Shown piece by piece: positions 1 through 5,107 of a stretch of 13,926 nucleotides of DNA (position 1 is the stretch's first letter; each line of letters starts with the position of its first letter). The notes beneath the pieces are model-generated. The model was not told the DNA's origin. It did not search any database and was given only the letters and a program-made list of their open reading frames with translations. Position numbers and translations under genes: made by a program. The stretch is from Nitrososphaeria archaeon (GTDB taxonomy: Archaea > Thermoproteota > Nitrososphaeria > JACIWG01): positions 1 through 13,926 of the forward strand of contig JACIWG010000028.1 of NCBI GenBank assembly GCA_014361085.1, in the 5' to 3' direction.

Positions 1-166
1 CTGTTACATCTTTTTTAATAATCTCCTTTAATTCTTCTACAAATTTTTCTGGAACATAAGTAGTATACCTATCAAGATAGACAATATCACTTTTCTTTAG
101 TACTTCTAATCCCTCTAATGTTATTGACCTTATTCCCTGAACCCCTAACCCAACTAAACTTAACAT
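1..166 (-). CDS. dphB: Diphthine synthase, N-terminal part (window edge)
   Basis: This is the first 55 codons of a SAM-dependent methyltransferase. The ATG is at 166-164 and the gene runs off the left edge. The N-terminus reads MLSLVGLG, then ITLEGLEVLKKSDIVYLDRYT, which matches the start of archaeal diphthine synthases: a Rossmann-like strand with GLG, then an ITLxGLE helix, then VYLxxYT. The family adds methyl groups to the modified histidine of elongation factor 2, the second step of diphthamide synthesis. A strong ribosome-binding site, GGAGGA, lies at 176-171, four bases before the ATG. The first-step enzyme Dph2 is encoded at 5108-6073, so the pathway is split within one neighbourhood. 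Other tetrapyrrole-methylase-fold enzymes share the GLG start, but the ITLEGLE...YT signature favours DphB. Catalytic regions lie outside the window. Confidence 0.8.
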   Translation of the reverse strand, partial: MLSLVGLGVQGIRSITLEGLEVLKKSDIVYLDRYTTYVPEKFVEELKEIIKKDVT

Positions 167-255
167 ATATTCCTCCACTCTAATTAGGTACAGTATTATA
201 GAATTTTACATTTTACTGCTTTAAACAAATATAAGTCTTCGGTTGAATTAAAAAG

Positions 256-264
256 TTAAAAATA
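256..264 (+). promoter_or_regulatory. TATA-like box of the tRNA-Lys gene
   Basis: TTAAAAATA is centred about 29 nt before the first base of the mature tRNA, the usual archaeal TATA spacing. The call rests on position and composition only. Confidence 0.4.
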
Positions 265-288
265 CCTTTAGCCTTTACCAAATTGACA

Positions 289-378
289 GGGCCTGTGGCT
301 CAGCCAGGAAGAGCGGCTGGCTCTTAAATAAACTGTGGAGAAACCAGTAGGTCCGGGGTTCAAATCCCCGCAGGCCCG
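289..378 (+). tRNA. tRNA-Lys(CTT) with a 16-nt intron at 37/38
   Basis: The acceptor stem GGGCCTG/CAGGCCC has discriminator G378; CCA is not encoded. The D stem is GCTC/GAGC. The anticodon stem GCTGG (316-320) pairs with CCAGT (344-348). The anticodon CTT is 323-325 and the T arm is CGGGG-TTCAAAT-CCCCG (354-370). The exon sequence closely resembles archaeal tRNA-Lys, and G73 fits. The anticodon loop is 23 nt, so an intron of 16 nt (327-342) sits after A37. It folds as a bulge-helix-bulge: CTCT (321-324) pairs with GGAG (337-340), including one G-T wobble. Three-nt bulges T325-A326/A327 and A341-A342/A343 each have the cut after the second base, and a 3-bp inner helix (328-330 with 334-336) closes the loop. 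This is the substrate shape of archaeal tRNA-splicing endonuclease. The spliced tRNA is 74 nt. Confidence 0.96.
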
Positions 379-380
379 CT

Positions 381-398
381 AAATCAAAAATGTGATTT
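381..398 (+). other. Small inverted repeat just after the tRNA
   Basis: AAATCA (381-386) and TGATTT (393-398) form a perfect 6-bp inverted repeat with a 6-nt loop, starting two bases after the tRNA discriminator. A TTTTT run follows at 410-414. It could aid 3'-end formation, but archaeal terminators mainly need the T-rich stretch, and an AT-only stem of this size can occur by chance. Confidence 0.25.
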
Positions 399-455
399 AC
401 ATTATTATGTTTTTAAAAATTTATTTTCTGCACAATATTAATACCATTAGAGAGC

Positions 456-887
456 ATGAATTTGAGAGATGTAATAATGTTCTATGGCCATGAGCATATA
501 AGGGCGACGCATCCAACAACGTTTGAAATTACAAAAGAAAATTATGTTACACCTAGAGGTGATTGTATTATTGGAATAAATTCATCAAAAGCATGTTATG
601 ACCTTCTTCCAGAGATAAAGAGTAAGCTAAAAGCAGACGGCGTCAAAGTAAGTTTGACAATAAAAGTAGGCGAAGAAACCTTTAAAGTTTTAGCAAGAGG
701 TTCATCCAACTTACTTTTGATAGATAAAAAGAGTATGGTTGTACGTAAAAGTGATTATATTTGTCCAAGGACCTTAGCGATAAAATCCACAGCTTCTGCA
801 AAAGACATTCCAAGAAGCTTAATTAAACTTTTGCAAAAAAAAGAGAGTAAAGGATTGATGATAATCGAAATTTTTCCTTTACCCTAA
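456..887 (+). CDS. DUF371 family protein
   Basis: This 143-residue protein carries the hallmark segments of the archaeal DUF371 family: FYGHEHIRATHPTTFEITK near the N-terminus (residues 9-27) and TPRGDCIIGINSSKAC (residues 32-47). The function of the family is unknown. Its small, conserved, nearly archaeal-only character suggests a core role, but nothing here identifies a substrate. No signal peptide or membrane segment is visible. The start is the ATG at 456, with no clear Shine-Dalgarno and a T/A-rich promoter-like stretch at 412-424, so a short leader is likely. The gene follows the tRNA on the same strand. Its stop codon (885-887) interlocks with that of pcm on the other strand (884-886), leaving no terminator space between them. 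Confidence 0.85.
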   Translation: MNLRDVIMFYGHEHIRATHPTTFEITKENYVTPRGDCIIGINSSKACYDLLPEIKSKLKADGVKVSLTIKVGEETFKVLARGSSNLLLIDKKSMVVRKSDYICPRTLAIKSTASAKDIPRSLIKLLQKKESKGLMIIEIFPLP

Positions 888-1582
888 AATTTGTAACCAT
901 CTTCGCCGATTAAAGGCACAAATATACATTCGATATCCTCTTTTATATCAATTGTTCCATTAACTCTTTTTATTCCCTTTGTTAAAGTTTGAGCAAAAAG
1001 ATCACCAATAGGTGCAAGGATAGTTCCCCCCACCTTTAATTGTTTTATTAAAATCCTAGGAAATCGAGGTGCAGCCGCTGTAATAATGATTTTATCATAT
1101 ATTTCATTTTCCTCATATGGTGGATATCCAATAGTACCGTCTCCATACACAATTTTCACATATTCTGAAAATGTGGTACGGTTGATATTATTCTCCGCAA
1201 AGGTAACTAAATCTTTTATTCTTTCTATAGTAATAACTTTTCCCTTCCTCTCTTTTTTCCCATCACTTACAATGTATGCCATTAAAGCTGCGTTATATCC
1301 ACTCCCTGTCCCTATCTCAAGAACATAGTCTCCTTTTTCTAAATCAAGTTCCTCCAACATGATGGCAATCATATGAGGTGCTGAAATTGTCTGTCCAGTA
1401 TTTCCTAAAGGAAGAGGTGTATCCAAGTAGGCCTGATTTTTAGTGTCCGGCCAGACAAATTCTTCCCTAGGTACATTTAAGAAACTTAACTCTACCTTTT
1501 TACTTCTGATTATTCCTTGATCCTTTAATCGCTTAACAAGTCGCTTACGCTGTTCTTCAAAATTTATCCTCATTAGAACCAT
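884..1582 (-). CDS. pcm: Protein-L-isoaspartate O-methyltransferase
   Basis: This enzyme uses SAM to methylate abnormal L-isoaspartyl residues in aged proteins so that they revert to aspartate. At 232 residues it is slightly longer than the usual 210-220. The family signature QTISAPHM is at residues 64-71, and the SAM-binding loop VLEIGTGSGYNAAL is at 87-100. The acidic strand end VITIER follows a charged insert of about 10 residues (SDGKKERKGK). It is the last gene of the minus-strand operon after fen1. The ATG at 1582 lies inside the last codons of fen1; a second ATG at 1573 overlaps the fen1 stop as TAATG, and either could be used. A GGGGA upstream slightly favours the longer form. The 3' end interlocks with the stop codon of the convergent DUF371 gene. 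Confidence 0.94.
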   Translation of the reverse strand: MVLMRINFEEQRKRLVKRLKDQGIIRSKKVELSFLNVPREEFVWPDTKNQAYLDTPLPLGNTGQTISAPHMIAIMLEELDLEKGDYVLEIGTGSGYNAALMAYIVSDGKKERKGKVITIERIKDLVTFAENNINRTTFSEYVKIVYGDGTIGYPPYEENEIYDKIIITAAAPRFPRILIKQLKVGGTILAPIGDLFAQTLTKGIKRVNGTIDIKEDIECIFVPLIGEDGYKF

Positions 1583-2604
1583 CTATCTAAAGAAGTCCCC
1601 TTTTTGGTTCTTCTTTCTTCAGCCTCTTTATATTTTTTTATAGCATTGAGTACACGTTCTTCTGAAAATTCATATTTGCTACATAAGAAATCTAATATCC
1701 CTTTTTCATCCATTTTTTTAAATTCAATATGCACATCTTCTATCACTTTTGGTCTGAGAAATATTTCGCGAATTGAATTATAGTCTATTAGCTTTAATTC
1801 TTCTTGTATGTCTGGTATATTCTCTAATTTACCATACTGCTTTATTGCCTTTAATGCTCTAATCGGTCCATAACCCTTGAACCCTTCTAGATTAAAATCG
1901 GTTCCCACTAAAATTCCTATATCAATTAATTGTTCTCTAGTTATTCCAAGATTCTTTAAAGTTTCATCCAATAGTATCTCTTCTGGTTCTACTTCTTGAT
2001 AAGCATCTTTGCCTGGAAGTTTCCTTCTTCCAGAAATTGTAATATTTCTGCAGAGCCTTTTTCCACCGAATAAAAGCGTGTCATAATCTTGTGAAACTAC
2101 AGCGTAAGCTTTTCCAATTATTGTAAGATATGCTGCCGTAGCTTCTCCTTCAGAGGGTGCTTGAATCCAAGGGATTCCCATTAATTCCAAAAGTTTTTTT
2201 GAATCATTTATCATTTGGTCTGTTAAATAAGAAGCTCGCTTTGCATATTTCATAGCCTCTTCCATGTCCCCCTTTTCTAAGGCCATAGAATACTTAATTT
2301 TTGCCTCTTCCTTCAATAATTTTCTCCTACTAAGCTCCATGTTCTTTAGTACAGGTGGTTCTCCATCAAAGACATAAATAGGCTTTATTCCAATTGTAAG
2401 TAAATTCATTGTTCTATAGTAAAGACCACTTAAATGACTTGTTATGTTTCCATGCGAATCTCTTAAAGGCTCCCCAGTTCTTTCACGGATTATTGATAAA
2501 AATTGGTATAAGGCATTATGTGCATCTATTGCTAAAATTTTGTCAGCTAAATCTTCTAAAGATATTTTTCTAGCATTAACTATTTCCTTTATATCTACTC
2601 CCAT
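1573..2604 (-). CDS. fen: Flap endonuclease 1
   Basis: This structure-specific 5' flap endonuclease/5' exonuclease acts in Okazaki fragment maturation and repair, together with PCNA. It is 343 residues, the usual archaeal size. All seven metal-binding acidic residues stand at the numbers I recall for Pyrococcus FEN1: D27, D80, E152, E154, D173, D175 and D236. The N domain begins MGVDIKEIV. The helix-two-turn-helix region is GFKGYGPIRALKAI (241-254). The C-terminal TSLDRWF is a PCNA-interacting (PIP) motif, but the usual first glutamine is Gly (KKGTSLDRWF). The start overlaps the end of the small upstream gene by 10 nt, with GAGGGA 7-12 nt before the ATG. Translational coupling with both neighbours is likely. 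The assignment is firm. Confidence 0.97.
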   Translation of the reverse strand: MGVDIKEIVNARKISLEDLADKILAIDAHNALYQFLSIIRERTGEPLRDSHGNITSHLSGLYYRTMNLLTIGIKPIYVFDGEPPVLKNMELSRRKLLKEEAKIKYSMALEKGDMEEAMKYAKRASYLTDQMINDSKKLLELMGIPWIQAPSEGEATAAYLTIIGKAYAVVSQDYDTLLFGGKRLCRNITISGRRKLPGKDAYQEVEPEEILLDETLKNLGITREQLIDIGILVGTDFNLEGFKGYGPIRALKAIKQYGKLENIPDIQEELKLIDYNSIREIFLRPKVIEDVHIEFKKMDEKGILDFLCSKYEFSEERVLNAIKKYKEAEERRTKKGTSLDRWF

Positions 2605-2831
2605 TCTATCCCTCTTCCTTTTTTCTCTATCAATTCTATCCTCCTTTTATCTTTTCCACTCCATCTTGTTAAGATTAATCCACCTATTTCTAGTTCAAGA
2701 AGGGCAAAATTTAATTCTTTTAATGAAAAATCATAATTGTCTTTTTTCAAACTATTTATCAATTCCTTATCCATAATAGCCTTCCTTTCATTTAATTTAC
2801 TCAATATTATATGCTTAAGATTTGTTTTCAT
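2595..2831 (-). CDS. Small winged-helix-like protein before fen1
   Basis: This is a 78-residue charged protein with no close family that I recognise. The pattern is a first helix (KHIILSKLNE), a second (MDKELINSLKK), a third (SLKELNFALLELEIGGLILT) and a final strand pair (LTRWSGKDKRRIELIEK). That order resembles a minimal winged-helix DNA-binding fold: the ALLELEIGGLI helix followed by an RW..RRIEL wing is typical of archaeal winged-helix proteins. There are no cysteine pairs and no membrane segment. The start is the ATG at 2831, preceded by GAGGGATAGA. Its 3' end overlaps fen1 by 10 nt, which points to co-translation and perhaps a role linked to fen1 expression or DNA metabolism. The function is inferred from fold guesswork only. 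Confidence 0.6.
   Translation of the reverse strand: MKTNLKHIILSKLNERKAIMDKELINSLKKDNYDFSLKELNFALLELEIGGLILTRWSGKDKRRIELIEKKGRGIEWE
2602..2615 (-). promoter_or_regulatory. Ribosome-binding/start element of fen1
   Basis: On the minus strand this reads AGAGGGATAGAATG, ending in the fen1 ATG. GAGG is a Shine-Dalgarno core at workable spacing. The same 14 bases precede and include the start of the small gene upstream (2829-2842). Confidence 0.55.
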
Positions 2832-2914
2832 TCTATCCCTCTCCCGTTCATTGGTCCTGTCTTCCTTTTTATTCTTATTCCCTTTTGATTTAAAAAGTTT
2901 TCCAATTCCACCAA
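2828..2914 (-). CDS. Possible tiny leader ORF (28 codons) before the winged-helix gene
   Basis: A short frame opens with TTG (2914) or GTG (2911), has an in-frame stop a few codons upstream, and ends in a TGA at 2830-2828 that overlaps the next gene's ATG as ATGA. The peptide begins LVELENFLNQKG and ends TGPMNGRGIE. The end GRGIE is also near the end of the next protein (GRGIEWE), because both frames read the same repeated ribosome-binding sequence. It has no Shine-Dalgarno of its own and no recognisable domain. It may be a coupled leader peptide, a decayed partial copy of the following gene, or a chance frame. Confidence that it is translated is low. Confidence 0.25.
   Translation of the reverse strand: MVELENFLNQKGIRIKRKTGPMNGRGIE
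2829..2842 (-). promoter_or_regulatory. Ribosome-binding/start element of the winged-helix gene
   Basis: This is identical over 14 bases (AGAGGGATAGAATG on the minus strand) to the element at fen1, 227 nt away. It contains GAGG at workable spacing and ends in the ATG. Confidence 0.55.
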
Positions 2915-2994
2915 ATTTCTATTTCTATTATTTTATGTGTTAAGTTAAACAAAATTAGCTATCTAAAAATTTGAAAATAATTATTCTATAAAAA

Positions 2995-3005
2995 TTTATA
3001 AAAAG
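2995..3005 (+). promoter_or_regulatory. TATA box of the geranylgeranyl reductase-family gene
   Basis: TTTATAAAAAG is centred 27 nt before the ATG at 3027, which would place transcription start at or next to the ATG (leaderless). It looks intact although the gene downstream is frameshifted. Confidence 0.6.
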
Positions 3006-3026
3006 AGTAATTTACGCAAATTAGTT

Positions 3027-4149
3027 ATGGATCAATCAGAAATATTCATTGTGGGTGGTGGGTTTTCAGGTCTTTTATGTGCAAAAGAATTAGCTTCAAA
3101 AAATTTTCCAGTTAAAGTTATAGAAGAACATAATGAAATAGGTTATCCAAATAAATGTAGTGGTGTTGTATCACTAAAGACGATTGAAACCTTAAATATA
3201 CCAATTTCTAAAAACCTTGTGGAAAATAATTTTTCAAAAATAATTTTTTATCCTCCAAGTGGTAAAGGAGTAACAGTTAATTTTAAAACAAAAAATATTT
3301 TTGTTCTCAATAGATATAATATAGATAACTATCTGGCAGAAGAAGCAATCAAAAATGGTGCAGAAATTTCTTTACTTACAAAAATGATTTCTTTTTCACA
3401 AAATGGCACTTGTGTTAAAATAAAACTTACAGGTGATCAATCACTAACTTCCAGTTATTTGATAGATGCACGAGGCGCTCTCTCTTATGCAAATAAATTA
3501 GGTTTATATAATGGCGTACAATTGTATGCATATTACAAGGATTTTGAAACAGATGCAATCCATGTGTTTTTTAATAAAAGTATTGCTCCTGGTTTTTTTG
3601 CTTGGCTTATTCCACTCAATGAAAATTTAGCAAAAATTGGTCTTGCCACAAAGCAAAACACATTTGAATTTACTAAAATTTTCTCCGATTGTACTAGGTG
3701 GTATAAAACAAAATCTTGTAGAAGGTCGAGTCCTATATGTTGGCGACTCTGCAGGCCAAACTAAGCCAACCACAGGTGGAGGAATATATTTTGGTGGTAT
3801 GGGCGCACTTCTTTTGGCAAAGGCAATTGCCAATAAAATATCTGATCCTAAAATATCTTTAGTAGATGAATACGAAAAAAATTGGTTATCAAATTTTAAA
3901 AATGAAATAGAACTAATGAAATTTGCAAGAAAACTATATGAAAACATGGATAACGATAAAATTGAAAAACTATTCTCTATAGCAAAAGAAGTTCTTTCAA
4001 CCAAAGATGTTTTAGAAATTGATTACGACTTACATTTATCATCAATAATTAAATTCATAGGAGTTAAGAATGCATTGAAAATTTGTAAAGAAATTTTTGG
4101 TAACGTAGTAACAAACCATCTTAAAAAGTTTAATAATTTAATAAAGTAA
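3027..4149 (+). pseudogene. Geranylgeranyl reductase-family flavoprotein, frameshifted
   Basis: Two overlapping frames together make one FAD-dependent reductase of the family that saturates the isoprenoid chains of archaeal lipids. The first frame (3027-3764) opens with the dinucleotide-binding strand IFIVGGGFSGLLCAKEL and includes EIGYPNKCSGVV and GFFAWLIPLNENLAKIGLATK. It then degenerates after about residue 219 and stops at 3764. The second frame (coding from about 3676 to 4149) supplies the FAD-binding block YVGDSAGQTKPTTGGGIYFGG and a helical C-terminus. Joining them needs one base skipped in AAAATTTT (3675-3682), giving about 373 residues. The GLATK-to-GDSAG distance is about 34 residues, shorter than the roughly 58 I recall for Thermoplasma GGR, so a deletion may also have occurred there. 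It could be a true pseudogene, a sequencing indel or, less likely, recoding. Confidence 0.85.
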
Positions 4150-4150
4150 A

Positions 4151-4160
4151 CTTTATTTAT
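4151..4160 (+). promoter_or_regulatory. TATA-like box of the small zinc-finger gene
   Basis: CTTTATTTAT begins one base after the reductase stop codon and is centred 26 nt before the ATG at 4182. It supports that ATG as a leaderless start over the upstream GTG at 4170. Confidence 0.45.
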
Positions 4161-4181
4161 CATTTAAATGTGTGCGTTGGT

Positions 4182-4358
4182 ATGTCAGAAATAAAGTTAC
4201 CTAAATGCTCATCCTGCAATAGACCTATTTCCGTTGGAGAAAAAGCAGTAAAGTTTTATTGTCCAAATTGTGGTCTAGTGCAAATTTGGCGATGCGAAAA
4301 ATGTAGAGCCTTTGCTAGAGTTTATAAATGTATAAATTGCGGTTTTGAAGGACCTTAG
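4182..4358 (+). CDS. Small two-zinc-finger protein, HVO_2753 type
   Basis: This 58-residue protein has four CxxC pairs: CSSC, CPNC, CEKC and CINC. The order matches the small archaeal zinc-finger protein HVO_2753 of Haloferax volcanii, including the IWRCEKCR block and the terminal CGFEGP (recalled Haloferax end: CGFMGP). That homologue binds zinc and, as I recall, affects swarming and biofilm formation; the molecular role is unknown. As in Haloferax, the next gene is aEF1-beta, here only 10 nt downstream, so a translation-linked role is possible. I chose the ATG at 4182 because a TATA-like box sits 26 nt upstream; a GTG at 4170 would add four residues (MCVG). Confidence 0.85.
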   Translation: MSEIKLPKCSSCNRPISVGEKAVKFYCPNCGLVQIWRCEKCRAFARVYKCINCGFEGP

Positions 4359-4368
4359 CGTGATAATT

Positions 4369-4632
4369 ATGGGTAAAATGGTTATCCGCTATAAAATATT
4401 TCCAATTGATATAAACATTAACCTGCAAACAATTTATGATGAAATAAAGCAAAAGTTAGCTGGACTAGCAGAGGTAGGACAGTTTAAAACTGAACCTATA
4501 GCGTTCGGTCTAAGTGCATTAATTCTAGATATTCGCGTTGACGACAATGTTGATATAGATTCCATTGAATCCACTATTAAGGAATCAAAAAATGTAAGTG
4601 AATTAGAAGTTATAGCTTCAACTAAAGTTTAA
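4369..4632 (+). CDS. ef1b: Elongation factor 1-beta (aEF1B)
   Basis: This is the guanine-nucleotide exchange factor for EF1-alpha, which recycles GDP-bound factor during translation elongation. At 87 residues it matches the compact archaeal form, equivalent to the C-terminal catalytic domain of eukaryotic EF1B. Recognisable segments are MGKMVIRYKIFP at the N-terminus, the EPIAFGLSALILDI strand (a family hallmark, PIAFGLxAL) and an acidic helix. The chosen ATG at 4369 gives the usual N-terminus and has GTGAT (4360-4364) complementary to the 16S tail; an upstream TTG at 4345 would overlap the zinc-finger gene. The stop codon interlocks with that of rpl15e on the other strand (4629-4632). Confidence 0.93.
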   Translation: MGKMVIRYKIFPIDININLQTIYDEIKQKLAGLAEVGQFKTEPIAFGLSALILDIRVDDNVDIDSIESTIKESKNVSELEVIASTKV

Positions 4633-5039
4633 TCTTCCACATTTTTATCCTTTAATATAACTTCATACCAAATGTACTTTCCATCCTTATACACATAATA
4701 GGCGTTTAAAACCCCCATGTTTGGATATTTTTCCCTAACTCTATTTATAGCGGTTTCCTTGTAATTTACATTAGGCTTTATCTTCACTACCCCCATATGT
4801 TTTGGTCTCCTACCTGATCTCGGTCTTTCCACCCTTTTCCCCTTACGACTTAAACGCACCCTTACAATGATGTATCCCTTTTTAGCCTTGTATCCTAACC
4901 GCCTAGCCCTATCTAATCTTGTTGGTTTATCTATTCGTACGATAGCCTTTTCTTTTCTCCATTTTTCTGCTCTCATTCTAAGTACCTCTAAATTTTCTTT
5001 GTAGATCTTCCGCCATGTTTGAGCTATCTGTTTATACAT
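4629..5039 (-). CDS. rpl15e: Large ribosomal subunit protein L15e, short form
   Basis: This protein of the 50S subunit contains the L15e signatures IDKPTRLDRARRLGYKAKKG and a basic RSGRRPKHMGVV, then NMGVLNAYYVYKDGKYIWYEVIL. It is 136 residues from the ATG at 5039. Many archaeal L15e proteins run to about 190 residues and continue with a conserved basic C-terminal block after the YEVIL strand; here the protein stops nine residues later (KDKNVED plus two). I recall short forms in Thaumarchaeota, so this may be lineage-typical rather than damaged. A TATA-like box is centred 29 nt before ATG 5039, which favours it over the TTG at 5045. Divergent from dph2; convergent with aEF1-beta. Confidence 0.92.
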   Translation of the reverse strand: MYKQIAQTWRKIYKENLEVLRMRAEKWRKEKAIVRIDKPTRLDRARRLGYKAKKGYIIVRVRLSRKGKRVERPRSGRRPKHMGVVKIKPNVNYKETAINRVREKYPNMGVLNAYYVYKDGKYIWYEVILKDKNVED

Positions 5040-5063
5040 ATCCAATTACCGGCCTGAGCGTAC

Positions 5064-5072
5064 ATATTAAAT
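5064..5072 (-). promoter_or_regulatory. TATA-like box of rpl15e
   Basis: TTTAATATG on the minus strand is centred about 29 nt before the ATG at 5039, giving a leaderless or nearly leaderless mRNA. The same AT-rich patch (5063-5075) may also serve dph2 on the other strand. Confidence 0.45.
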
Positions 5073-5107
5073 TTTGCTATCAATAACAGTTTGGAGTGAA
5101 ATAACAT

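Noticed and set aside
1086..1328. Plus-strand open frame inside pcm
   Set aside because: It is antisense to a confident gene, rich in Ser/Ile/Phe, with no recognisable family, as expected of a mirror frame.
3675..3682. Programmed +1 frameshift as the main explanation of the reductase break
   Set aside because: No stop codon sits directly at the shift and no known archaeal +1 signal is seen. The homopolymer runs make an indel or pseudogene more likely, so recoding is kept only as a remote option.
3627..4004. Minus-strand frame across the reductase frameshift
   Set aside because: It has no family features, and the plus-strand halves carry clear FAD-binding motifs.
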